A stretch of DNA of 64,000 nucleotides. Origin: Xestospongia bergquistia (taxonomy: Eukaryota; Porifera; Demospongiae; Haplosclerida; Petrosiidae). The notes beneath the pieces were generated by a model. The model searched no databases, had not been told where the DNA came from, and worked only from the letters and a program-made list of their open reading frames with translations. Position 1 is the first letter of the stretch, and each line of letters starts with the position of its first letter. A program made the position numbers and the translations under genes. The stretch lies in the NCBI GenBank assembly GCA_963965975.1, contig OZ014425.1, positions 629,501-693,500 of the forward strand, in the 5' to 3' direction. Shown one piece after another: positions 32,309 through 46,718 of the stretch.

Positions 32309-35300
32309 TTATAGACCAAGATGTTTGCGTATCTCATTAGCTTTTATTTTATTATTAACTATATGTCCTTCAATGACAGAAATAACTGTCTCCCAGGTCA
32401 CAGGAGATGATTGAGTACTTATCCAGCACTCAATCACTTTAGAGAGTTTGGTGATATCACGTCCCATTTCATTATTTATACTTTCCAAATTATTATGACC
32501 AATGTCAAAACCTAAACCAATGACATACCAATTGTTGCTAATATTCGCTAATAGATTAAGTAGGACATTTTTATCAGGGGCCTCTTTTAAGATAGCAATG
32601 TTTACTTTTGGCTTTTTTCTCACTTCATCTTCAAAGTGATCAATATTTGAAGTCTTTTCAGTTTTTCTCTTTGTACCAACTTCTAAAATTTTGCAGAGAT
32701 AAAGAAAGAATATATATTTATAATAAAGTACTTTGTTGATAACTTTGAACAGACAGTGCTGATGTTTGATCACATGCACTTTCTATAGAAATGAGACATT
32801 GACAATTTTAGTATGTGCTGATGCATTGATGTACTGACTTTCAATAAATTTGCCCAACTTGTCTGCTAAGTCTCTTTGCTGGATATTACGTGCTAACACT
32901 TCTTTTATCCATAGTCCAATATCTTCTGGAGTAAATATACCAGCACTCCTCATTGATTCTCTACCCTCTTTACTATTTAGAGGAGAGTGTTTTCCTTGTT
33001 TCAAAGAACAAAACTTTATTTTACAATTGTATGATCTAGGAGTATCACCTATTATTGTCTAGATAATAGTAAAAATGATTGTTATCATGTCATAAACACC
33101 TTACTTGTAATTCATCTTCAAACTGCATTTTCAACATGAGAAGCTTATGATCAGGACAAGATGGTATCATGTCACTTTCACATTTCTCTTCATACAATCC
33201 ATCAGCATGAGTCAGGCATACTAAAATAGGCACTGAGGTGAAATCATTTTCAAAAATTTTCATCCATTCCTCAGCAGAGGCAGTATGAAATCTCCTTGAA
33301 TGGAATAATATCAGTAAAATTATTTAGTTGATAAAGATCTTACTCATATCCACAAACAAATATTACAATTTGTGCTAAACCAACCAACAGTTTAGCTAGA
33401 CCTCCAATGGACTCATCTCTGTCATCTACTCCAGGAAAATCAATCACACTTAATCCTTCAACACAGTCATCCAAATTATAAATAAAAGGTACTGTTGTAC
33501 GTTCTGACTGTGTAGTACCTTGTACTGTCTAAAAAATAAAACAAATACTTTGTTATATACTGATAAATTATTACTTACCTGTCTTCCAAAGACTTTATTC
33601 ACCAGTGTTGATTTCCCTGAGTTGACAAGTCCTATCACTCCTACTGTAGTATAGCTAGCTAGACCCTCTCGAAGCTGATAAATGTTCAATGCCCAAATAA
33701 GCCAATGAGCAAGAAGAGGCTGGTATGGTTTAGGAACAAGAGCAAGAGCAGTTTCTTTAAACTGCACATCCCAATTATTGAGAATGGTTTCAACATTGGT
33801 AGAAGTGGTAATATCTCGCTTTTTACAAATATCAGCTAATTCTCGTTCCAGAGAGTAACTAATGTACTGGCTACTACATGTCACTGTCTTATTCATCACT
33901 TGTAATAAGAATTGTAGTTTAGCATTATAACCTGTTAGTTGTTCTGGTATTTTGTCTCCTGCATCATTACTGAGAATGCCTTCAATAAATTTGGTTATTT
34001 GTATAATGATTGCCTGATTTTGTTGAGAAGATAAGATGTTAGCAATATCTTTTCCATCAAGAGCAAACAGAGCCCACACACCTACAGCACCAGAACTATC
34101 AGTTTGTAGAGCTTTGGCAGTATCAAGAGGATTGTTGACTAATGGAACTCGGATTTGCTGCTCCATAAACCCTCCTAACATAGTAACACAAGGGTTCAAA
34201 TCATTTTCAATAATATTATTGACCTTTCTGAGCATATCACAATTTCCTGTAGCTATACTTCCCAGCTTTACATCCTTGTGTCCTTTCGATAAGGAAGAAA
34301 GATCTTGTCTAGCCTTACGCAAGATTTGAGGTAATGGTGTTAATGCACCAACAGCTGTATTGGATGATAATGCTTTTGAGATTGGATATGCCTCTCCTAT
34401 ATTACAACCACTGATTAGAGTGAGGGCACGATGTTGACTAAGTCTCTTAACTTCAGAGTCAACAGCTTGAGAGAGAAATTTAAAGGCATCCACAATTGAG
34501 TCTCTGTGTGGAAATTGTGGACGTAAAATTTTTTCATCAAATTTTATATGAATTGAAGATTTGCTGTGGGGTTGCTCATAGATTCTCTGGTTTCTGGCAC
34601 CATTTTGATACTCTAATGGATTACAATAAATACTATGTTCTTCATTTCTTTCATTCTCATTGTTGTCATCATTTGATAATGTATGCTTCTTAAGACTCTC
34701 TAAATACATATGTCCCCTGGTGACTGGAATATGCTCTTCAAGCCTGTTTGTTCCTTCTTTACAACCTCTAGCCATTAACTTAGATACTGGAAGTGATGAT
34801 GTATGAGCTACACTCAATATAGCTTGAGCACATTTACATGCTGTACCAAGAGTAGTGCAACCTGCAATAGCAAAACCAATGCTCTCCATAGGAACAATAC
34901 GTGCAGCCTCTTGTAGAAACTTGATAATGAAATAAGAACGTTTGGTCATTTTACCAGCTTGTACAGATGGAGACTGCTCAAGTAGAGCACTGAGAAAGGA
35001 TAATGAAATAATTTGACTTGGAGTTTGCTTAGCAAGTTGACTCTGACGAAATGATATTGGATCTGGTTCCTATAGAGATACATGATATGATTTATTCAAT
35101 AGATCAACTCACATTGTAAATCACAGGAACATCTTGGGAGAATGTATTAGCAAACCTACTGTAAACTGTCACATGAACAACATCATCTACATCAATATCT
35201 GTATAACTAAATATGTTGTCAACACTATGATTATAGCAAATTTGTTTTTCAGTAATATGTTCAGGAGATATTTCAATGAAGATTGTTTCGCTTCTAGATA

Positions 35301-38300
35301 TCTTAATTTTTAAAAAACTACAGAACCACAGATTATCTCCATTTATGACAACTGCCAACTCTTGTCCATCAGGATGTTTATGTAGGTGAAGTTCCACCTT
35401 TGAAATTGTAGGTATAAGAGAGTTAACTTCCTGTACAGACTCTGATGTCTTCTGTGGTGGAATTTTATAACAATCAGGTTCCTTATCTAGAAACCCTCGT
35501 AGTACTTTCTTATGGTAAGTTTCCATGTTATGCTAAAACAACGTAATTATTGTATAATTTGGAATCATTAGAAATACCTGTTGTATACTCTCTGTCCCAA
35601 TATGGGGCTCAAATTGTTGTACTTTTTTCCAGAAGATACCATCACTACTGCTTTGTATCATAAATACATTGCCAATGTAGTCTAAGTTAAACATTATAAG
35701 CCTAAGTATTATCCGCAGATAATTTTTCATCTCCTAAAATAGATATTTTAATAGTAAAACAAATATTGTTCTCCTTACATAATGTTCTAATATTGGTAGT
35801 TGTTGTAATATTTGTTTCTCTTTTTCTAATACAATTAATAACATCTATAAGACAAACAACATATAATAGCAATTGGATATAGTCCTGAAAAGCCATACCT
35901 TTGTCTTTTCTGGTATGCCATAAAAAAAATTTTCAAACTCAGAAATCATGTTAGCTAGTAGAACATTTAAATGCTGAGTTAGCATGCTTTGTGGACGAAC
36001 CATTCCAATAGGTTGAGGTTGTTGTTGTTGTTGCATTGGTCTGATTAAGGACTGTCCCATTTGTCCTGGTGGTCCTGCCATATTGTATACACCTTGAGAT
36101 GAAGGATACTGCTGACCAGGTTGTTGTTGCTGAAATTGTTGTTGTTGAAATTGTTGTTGTTGCTGGAACTGTTGTTGCTGTTGTTGTTGTTGTAAATGTT
36201 GTTGTTGTTGTTGTTGTTGCAAATGTTGTTGTTGTAATTGTTGTTGTTGTAATTGTTGTTGTTGTTGTTGTTGTTGCTGTTTTTGCTCAAATCTGGCCAA
36301 TAACATCTAAAAGAACAACATTTAGTCACTAGTTAATATGAAATTCATTAATACCTTTCTTTGTTCTGGTGTAGCCTTTTCAAAAACTTGTCTAAAACGT
36401 GGATTATTTTGTAGAACAGATAACATAGTATTTTGTTGTTGTACAATAGTAGGACCCGATACACTTGTAGTAGCTCCACCCATCATTCCTTGACGTTGTT
36501 GAGGTTGTTGACCAAGACCAGTGTTTATAAGTGTCTGCTGTGGTTGTCCTGATTGATGAGTCATTGTTGGTTGTTGTATAAATTGTTGCTGAGCTACTGA
36601 AGATAGCGGTGTGCTTGTAGTTAGCAGTTGTTGAGGTAATAAACTCATTTGCATTGATGTGGGTTGTTGTTGTAGTGACTGAGGTTGGTTAAAAGTCTAG
36701 TAAATAAAGTCAGGTGATACTACAGTTAATATTCAATTCTTTAAAGTTTCACTTACATTCTGTCCCATCTGAGTTTGTTGTTGTCCAACAAACATTGATT
36801 GTTGTGATACAGGTTGTTGTTGAGAGAAGGAAGACTGTCCTACTGGCATAGTAGATGAAGCAGGAGGAGGATTACCAAGTAGAGTACCAGGTTGAGACAT
36901 GGGTAGTCCTCCTTGGGACGAGGGCTGACCCAAAACTCCAGGTCCACCAACTCCTCCTGGTACCTGCTACAAGTTAAGTAATGTGATATAAGACAATTAA
37001 TAGTTTACCATTCCTAGTGGCTTTTGTTGTTGTTGTTGTTGTTGCTTATTTTGAGTAATGACTTGTTTCAAAGCAGCAATAAATCTCTCCTATACAACAG
37101 AGTGTAATGATATACTTAAGTATATTCTTATAACTGACTTGTTCTAGTGGTATTAGTCCAGTAAACTGTCTTGATCTCTCATTCCATACCATAAAGAATG
37201 CTTTAATAGGACACTGTGTACCACCAGTAGGTACTAACTGAACAATGGCTACCTATCAAAATAAGAATGAATTAATGAAATATTATTGTTTTGTTTATAC
37301 CTTCTTATTTTGAGGGTCATTGTTCATAAGTGCTCTCAACATCATTACATTTTGTGGAGGTTCCATGAATTGAAACTGGACTGTACGTAATGGAGTTTGG
37401 TTAATACATAAAAGAGTATTAATAGCATTCTAAGAGAAGACCAATATGACAAGATAATCTCATGTGTTACCATACTCACAAAGAAAGTCTTTGGGTAGAC
37501 ACTCATAGTGATTCTAGAGGGCCAAAGCTCTGGCTTTCTAAAGAAAGAGCGTGAAAGTTTCATATTCAGTTTCTTAAACTCACATGTCTGGTGTCGTCTC
37601 TGGTTTAGTAGTTAACATATTACACTGAATTTGTCGTTGTTGCCGTTGAGTACCTCTCTATAATAAAATGATATCATTAAGACTCATTCTCATATCCACA
37701 TACCAGTTCTATAGTTTCTAATAATCCACTCCAAATTTTGGACATCTAAACACACATACAATATGTCATTCATATTTGTCTAGTAAACTTACTGGTTGAG
37801 CCCCACCCATAGGTGAAGCAATAGGTCCTTGGGTAGTAACAGTTCCAGAGATTGATGTAAGAGGTGGTTGTGTAATAAAAGGAGATGTAAATGCAGAACT
37901 AATTTGAGTTTGTGGTGGTAAAGTTAAAGGAACAGTACTCACTCCATGAAATGGTTGTTGAAAAAGAGGTACAGTGTATGTGGCACTAAAAGGGAGTGTT
38001 TGCACAAAATCCCTTCTAGTTTTAGCAGCTTGTATAGCAGCCTGAATTACCAGTTGAGCATTGAACTCAGTAGATGAATTGGAGGTTGAGGGACTTGAGA
38101 TAGAGACATCTGATGTTGACTATGAAAGGTAGAAAATATGTGTTTAGAGGCTGGGTAGAAAGGGACAATGGACACAAGTAGCAAGGATTGAAATGAGGTC
38201 ATCCTCGTACCTTATATAACTTAAACCTAATGTGTGTTGCTATTACAATGTGCACATTCACATGGAAAAAAATAAAGGAAGTACTATCCAGATTACCAGA

Positions 38301-40912
38301 AGTGGGCAGAGAAAAAAGCTAAGTGATATAAACACCTTAAGAAACAAAAAGGCCAAGAAATTGTCAAGAGTGAAGCCCAGGGCTATTATGACATATTTGA
38401 AAGCCAACTACTTCTCTAGGAAGTGGCATAAGTAGCCACATTGTTACTGACTGCTTCCTCTAAGGTGGCTATATCAGCTAGATTCTGATAGTTTATCCAC
38501 TTACCATGATCTAACTGACTTACGGATCCATGTGTGGGACCTATCTGATAACCACCTCAGATGCTTAGTTCGAAGGAGCTTGCTTACTATTATATTCATA
38601 CTATAGGGTAACGTAAGGGCAAGCTTTGTTCTAATATTATGACTATCATAGAACATGTACATATTAATAATGAGACTATGGTTTATCATTTAATTAATTA
38701 TCCTTTATACTTAAATATACATTTATGATATACCTTATTTTGCCAAAAGATAGTAAAAAACATATCTAGACCCATTATCATCAAATCTGGTACTAAATCT
38801 TCTTTTACAAGGAAAAAGTGACACGACTGCTTGAATTTATGATACTCATTTATCACTTTATGAAAATAAGGTAGAATGAACTCGTCCATTGTGTAAGAAT
38901 GAAGTGCGCTCCCAAACATAATACATGTAACATTTTGAAGAAGACTTTCTTCACTGAAATAAGGTAAATCCCACAGTTTTGCTGCAATACTGCATGCTAG
39001 ATAACCTCCTAACGAAAATCCTGTATAATATTAATAATAAAATTAATTAATTAATTATCATAATACCTGTAAATATTAATCGCTTTCTTTCATTTAGCAA
39101 TTTACAGAAGTACCTAATTGGTAGGTTATCAACCTCAAAATCAATTGCTACACAATATATAAAATGAAGGAAGTTATTATGTTTCATATTATTACTTACT
39201 TTCAAATATGTCACCCATATCTTCATCAAAATCAAACTGAAATGATGTATACACAATATTCCCTTGGTTTGCTATAAGTATTTTATTTTGGCTGGACACT
39301 GACAGAGATATTTCATCAAATGAGTGTCCATACATTGACAAGTCTAATTGAGTCTGGGAGACAAGTAAGGCACACATACTAGCATGATAAACTGTATCCT
39401 TGGAGAAGAGAGGTGGGAGGGGCTCTGTTGTAGCTGGATTATCATCATCAAGAGTAATTGGTTCATCAATACCACCATTATGATCTAATTCTTTGGCAAT
39501 CTCATCCAGTTTATCATAACACCAATCATTGATATCCATTGGAATAAGTGCATTCATTGTAAGATCATTCAACTGTTCTGTTATTGTCTCCTTTGACAAA
39601 CCTTCTTCCAATTTCTTTTGTATGTGTGTTTTAACACGACCTTTTATGTGATTAAGAGTTGTCTGACAATCTAGACCAGACTCATTCAGGTCACTGGAAT
39701 ATACTTGAAGTGCAACAGCTAACTGAGATAGGTGAGGATCAGAGAAGAGCTCATAAGGTTGCTCTATATTTGGAATACAAGATATGTGTTACCATAGCAA
39801 CAAGTGTGTACATAACTATATTGGAAATACAAATCAGTTAAACTTGTATCCAAACTACCACACCCACCTGACAAAGGTAGTTTGTACATTTGCATGCTCT
39901 ATTTTCTTGGAACAGAAAAAGATTACATACAATTTTGAATCTTTGTGAATGAATATTGTTATTATTATTGAAATATTTGTTATTATTCTTGACAAGAAAT
40001 TCACAGATAAAGTTCATCATTACAATATTAAAGGAAAAATCAAGAAAAACATATCTATCTGCCTTTAATTGGGAGGACATGATAATCTGGGAATGAGACT
40101 ATACAAATCAATCTTGAAGTTATTTATCCTAAACCATGTGTGATATGATGATATTATCATACCACTAACTATAACCATTTTGATAATATTAATGTCATTT
40201 ATTAGAAGCTGTGGAGCAAGGAAAAATGGGAAAGAGCTGCTTTGAATCAGCCACACCCATAATTGAGGTAAAGGGAAAGTAAATTCATGTTAAAATATGG
40301 ACTTTATTGATTGAGTGTCGCATACAACAACAAATAAAACTATGTGAATGAACATACTGATGTAATAATAATGTATGGTCCAAAGCAATTATAAGATAGC
40401 CTGTTATAAGTGTTATTCCAGGTTGTAACAAATAAAATTATTGATGACAATTAAATAAATATATAACAACCTCAACATATAACCTATATGTACATATGGC
40501 AGTGATTGCTTACCTTGTGCTTTATTGTCTTCCTTCATATCTTCTTCAGTAGATTTAACTGTAGAGAAGTAAATTATTAATATGATAAAATTAATACTGC
40601 TATCTCACCATAATCCTCCTCAATACTCTCTGCAACAAACTTTAAAGGAATATACTTCTTAAATACATCTAAAATCTGTTGAAACATTTTGGGATCACGT
40701 TTTCGATGAGTTTTAATATAAGCTTGTACTGCTTTTAATAAGCAGTCAACTGGATCTTCATCCTTCTGAACTTCATTCAATGTCATCTCATCAATAACTT
40801 CAATTGAAAGGAGATCATCAGCCACCTTCAAAGGGTAAAGCATTGCTTCTTTAATATCTGGTAGATATTTGGTAAAGAGGGCTACTTCTTTGGCAAAAAC
40901 ACACTCAGACAT
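32309..40912 (-). CDS. Copy B: CARD-like / lipase-like / GTPase gene with captured MED25 segment
   Basis: ATG 40912 (MSECVFAKEVALFTKYLPDI). Order on the sense strand: CARD-like exon (40.91-40.61 kb), micro-exon, helical and lipase N-part (39.76-39.07 kb), and the nucleophile exon 39,020-38,734 with GFSLGGYLACSIAA and KEDLVPDLM, the most lipase-3-like of the three copies. Next comes an inserted MED25 fragment (38,119-35,972), then LNVLLANMISEFENFFYGIP, MLLIVLEKEKQILQQLPILE, YIGNVFMIQ, HNMETYHKKVLRGFL (His), a beta-rich domain, a helical exon, and the GTPase: GLVNSGKST (G1), DFPGVDD (G3), LTHAD in place of N/TKxD (G4). DEATH sequence is present at the end (32.65-32.31 kb), but the frame leading into it appears shifted near 32,790. 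Predicted cytosolic effector or scaffold; lipase and GTPase activities are inferred. Confidence 0.75.
35972..38119 (-). CDS. MED25 fragment (linker end, ACID domain, polyQ) inside copy B
   Basis: An inverted, same-strand-as-host copy of MED25 exons equivalent to about 8.8-11.0 kb, with introns retained, so it is DNA-mediated and not a retrocopy. Only the 5' part (SAQ/ATYTVPLFQQPFHGV region) is strongly diverged; from about 37.95 kb onward it is nearly identical to MED25. All frames are open: ELWPSRITMSVYPKTFF, FQFMEPPQNVMMLRAL, PLEQ, polyQ, GMVRPQ. The left acceptor (ctttcatag at 38,120) begins in phase 0, matching the host lipase exon, which ends in phase 0. The right end runs in frame into host sequence (MLTQHLNVLLANM) and to a phase 0 donor. 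It lacks the VWA domain and the MED25 stop. It may be expressed as part of copy B, or be a passenger in an intron. Confidence 0.8.
38140..38700. other. Copy B intron of unknown origin
   Basis: About 560 bp between the lipase exon and the MED25 fragment. It matches neither MED25 nor the other gene copies by eye. A short open frame on the plus strand (38,232-38,435, rich in Lys and Arg) has no recognisable similarity. It may be debris carried with the insertion or a transposon fragment. Confidence 0.5.
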
Positions 40913-41084
40913 CGTTGAGCGAGCTGAAGCAACACACCACAAAGTGGGCGAAACTCCTATAAATATCTACATCTCATGAATTTTATTGTTATTAAAGTTA
41001 TTATAATGTTTATGAAAACAATACAAATATTCAGTCACTACTCGCTAACTAATTATGTTTCATTTAATTTAATTAAAAGTTCAT
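40913..41084. promoter_or_regulatory. Upstream region of copy B
   Basis: About 170 bp between the LRP4-like tail stop codon and the copy B ATG, both on the minus strand. It is nearly identical to 52,772-52,952 in front of copy C. This is the only space for a copy B promoter unless transcription starts in the LRP4-like gene. No TATA element stands out. Confidence 0.5.
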
Positions 41085-44000
41085 TCAAGCATTGATAGAC
41101 TCAGTAACCTCATGTTCTTGAGATTGAGGTACTACAGCAATAGCAACAGGATCAGCCATGGTAAGATCCTCCTTAGTTAGTTCATTACCACAGCTATTAT
41201 TGCTTGAAGTGGACTGAAACAATGGATTACGTGCAGCCAACATTGAGACATCATGTCCAAGGGACACAGGAGGTGTAGTAAATGTCTGAGGAGGTGGAGT
41301 CATTGGTGGGGGAGATATAGGTACTGGAAATGTGGTCACTGGAGAGATAGCCAAAGGTATGGTTGATAACAGAGGAGGTTGAGATGTTGGTGACATAACA
41401 GACCTTGGTGGAATTGGTGGAGGGTCTGGGGAACATTTTCCAACAAATTTGACCTGACGAGATTGTTTAGATGTTCCAGTAGCAGAGGCAGAAAGGGGTG
41501 TGTCTTGAGGCTCCTCAAGAGGTATAGGAGGTGGGGGTTTATAGGTTTTTGGACGAGTAACAGGAGGTGGATGAGGGAAAACCCCTGGTTGATTAGGATC
41601 TGAATTAGTATGGATGTCAGCAGTGACTGTTGTGGATGAATGAGGATGTGTGGTCACAGATGATTGTTGATGATGAGATTGAACTGGAGTTATCTTGTAT
41701 TCTTCTGGTCCCTTAGAGGTTATCAGAAGAGGAGGAGGAGGGGTTGACCTTGAAGACGAGGTATCTGATTGACTTATGTGTATATTAGGGTTAGTAGCAG
41801 TGATGACAGATTTAACATTTAATTCTTTTGGTCTGACATAAGTATTCTTAGTTGCTTGTTTTTCTTTCTTTCTCTCTTTAATACCACTCACATTATTCAA
41901 CTGAGATGCTGGAAGGTTATTAGGTTTGGAGGAAACAGGTCTAGGAAGAGAATTTGGTGTAAACCCAAGTCTCTTAGCACTGACATCATCCTCATTAAAA
42001 GTTGTCTATAAAGAGACACATCGTATACAGCACACATTAGTATATACTGACCTTTTTATAAAGAGGGTTTTTGACCATCATAGTAGATACTTGTTTGTAT
42101 TCACGACCAATTGAGTTGCTATAAATTTAGAGTCAGTTACTAAATAGTTTGTAATTTAATATTAACTTACTATTTTATATAAAGTGCAATCAAAATAATA
42201 ACAAATATAATAATAGCTAAAAACAAGATACATATTAGAACCAAGATAGTCAGTTCACCTATGAGAAGGAAATAGAGAAAAATCAGAGAGAGAGAGTGAG
42301 AGAAAGAGAGAATCTTTTAATAATTGCATGATATTCTTTACTTACCAGTAGTAAATATACCAACAAATTCTTTATCACTAATGAAATGGGAAAGAGGAAT
42401 ATTAAACACGTAATATCACATGTCCTTACCTTAGACTGATGGATGGACCAATGTATGGTGTTCCTGTACTAGAAATAGTGGGTGGAGTAGTAGATGTGGA
42501 AGTAGGTGGAGTCATAGACATTGAAGGAGTTGATGAAATAAATTTAAAATCAAGAATAGAACCAACTACAACAATCAGATAGTGACTATATATTCAATAT
42601 AATATTAACTAACTATATTCATGGCAGCCGTTGTCATGGTTATCAGGACAGGCACATTTGAATAGAATAGACGATAATGGAAGACATAAGTAACTACAGT
42701 TGCTATGACTACATGATGACCCACGAGCCTGACCTAATATAAGATATGATAGTATCACAGTTAAAAATTGATAACATACCTATGATCTTGTCTCTTGAGA
42801 CAATGGTCAGTCCTCTAGCTTTCCCCGCCCCCTCGTTAGAGTATATCGTGTATCCTTTATTAGATATATGTTTATTAGCACGAACAATTTGACCATATGT
42901 CTCATTACTCCAAAATATAACATTACCATATATGGTAACTCCTAATGGATTATGGATATTGTTAGCAACAGTTTGACGTATACTTCCGTTGAGTGATATC
43001 CTTTCCAATGTTCCGTTAAACCGGTCAGTCCAGTAAATCCAGTTATCTACCATATCAAGTGCTAATTGTACTGGATGTAAGTTGGGATCTTGAACTAGGA
43101 CAGTTTGATTAGTACCATCCAAATTAGCTTGTTTAATTTGTGGAGGATTACTTCTAGTGTTAATCCAAAACATTAAACTATAAATAGATATATTAAGTAA
43201 TAAAATAATACTAATATATTACTGACCCTTGTTTTGGATAAACCACAATACTAGTTGGACGAGTTAAACCAGTATCAACTAGAACTTTCTGGAACTTTCC
43301 ATTAATACTAACAACTTGAATACTTGGTTCAGCAGAGTCCACATAATACACATTACCAGTAGTCCAATCTACACTAAGTCCTTGAGGACTACCAGTTGTA
43401 TCAATGAAATGTTTAACATTGGAGCCATTCAAATTTGATATCATAATTGATTTATTGATTGGATCACTCCATAGTATGCTACCGTTGTCATGGGAATGGA
43501 GGAAATAATCTATGTAGCGTATATTTTGGAGGTTAGGGACAAGAAGAACATCAAGAAAATCTTGTACATCAAGAGACACTCAATGAATTGAAGTAGTCAT
43601 AGATAAATAATGAGATGGCACTGTAAAAGAGATTGGACGATATGAACTAAAAACAAATTAATATAACTGGTATTACCTGATGGACAGGATCTTTGATCTG
43701 GATTTAGTGCTATACCAGTAGGACATGCACATTTGTGACCGTCGACATCCAAATTTGGTAAACAGAGATGTGTACAAAAATTATTACTAAAATCACAGGA
43801 ACATTGTAGACCACCTGTTAAAAAAAGAACGAAGTTACAATTGAGTATGAGAGAGAGAACTCTTTGAAGCCATTCATTTCTCCTAACAATCTTCAAATCA
43901 TTAATCAAATTCATAGTTCCAACCAACTCAGTGAGACCTCTGCCATTATTCTTATCAACTCTGTACAACACTCCAGTATTATGATCCACCCAATACAGGT

Positions 44001-44428
44001 ATGTATCATCAACAGCCACACCCTTTGGGTACTCGGAATTAGCAATTATTTTACGATCTTTCCCATTTTTATTGTACGATCGGATTTGTCCTTCTGCTGA
44101 GTCAGCAATAAACAACCTTCCATCTTTTTTGTCTACAGTAAAGGATATGGGGAGAGTGATATCGGGAGCACTGATAATAACATTAGGATTTGTTCCGTTC
44201 ATATAAGCACTTATGATACGAGGAGAAATTGATGTTGACCAGAAAATACGACTAATAATAGAGAAAGAGACAAAAGTTAAAAGACACATAAATATATAAG
44301 GAGTGCTATCAAGAGAGTCATACACATTAACTGTTTAAATTTGACTTGTCACAACACACAATGTACTTCTTTACAACATTGACTTTATTTTAAACATGAT
44401 ATGTAACTAGATAACTCACCGAGATCTA
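41085..44428 (-). pseudogene. Truncated duplicate of the LRP4-like gene (3' third)
   Basis: Contains, in sense order from 44.25 kb: the last blades of propeller 3 ([19 protein letters not shown]), EGF, propeller 4 ([58 protein letters not shown]), EGF, Ser/Thr-rich stalk, transmembrane helix, and a cytoplasmic tail with NPLY and proline-rich segments ending TESINA. It is nearly identical to 52,953-56,309. The 5' two-thirds, including signal peptide and LDLa repeats, are missing at the junction near 44,428. All examined reading frames remain open. No regular start exists; intron read-through gives a frame with ATG 44,289 and a short hydrophobic start (MCLLTFVSFSIIS). Confidence 0.85.
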
Positions 44429-46348
<1,920 letters not shown>

Positions 46349-46718
46349 AAATGTTAATAATTAAAATAATAATTTCAATGTTAGAATAATCTTTATGGTC
46401 ATATGGAATTTCCATCAAAACTAGATATGTCAAGTATCAATCAATGACTTCTCCAAAGGTATGTAGACTCTGCAAATGACTTTCTTTTCAACATCAAATT
46501 TAATTAAATTTCAGGAAATGGTTCCATATGTATTTGTTTTCAATTTTTCCTTAAACACAATTGTGTTAAAAGAACAAGTCATACTAACCACTGAATTTAA
46601 AAGTTATCAAAAGAAAAAGTTGTATAATAAAACAGTACAAAGCTATCTAATATACAATTAAAACATAGATAATTGAGTACACACAGGTGCAGCAAATTCT
46701 TCTCATTTCTACTTTGTT
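46349..46718. other. Convergent intergenic region, RECQL duplicate / copy C
   Basis: Counterpart of 26,486-26,842 with small changes. Holds the 3' flanks of two convergent genes. No further gene is recognised. Confidence 0.6.

Noticed and set aside
35972..38119. MED25 copy as a processed retrogene
   Set aside because: Introns are retained at the same positions, there is no poly(A) tract and no target-site duplication is visible, so a DNA-level copy is more likely.
38232..38435. Plus-strand Lys-rich frame in copy B intron as a gene
   Set aside because: Short, no start context, no similarity recognised; left as unexplained intron sequence.
41251..41518. Alternative minus-strand frames within the LRP4-like cytoplasmic tail (and again at 53.1-53.4 kb)
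   Set aside because: Shadows of the proline-rich reading frame; present in both duplicates only because the duplicates are nearly identical.
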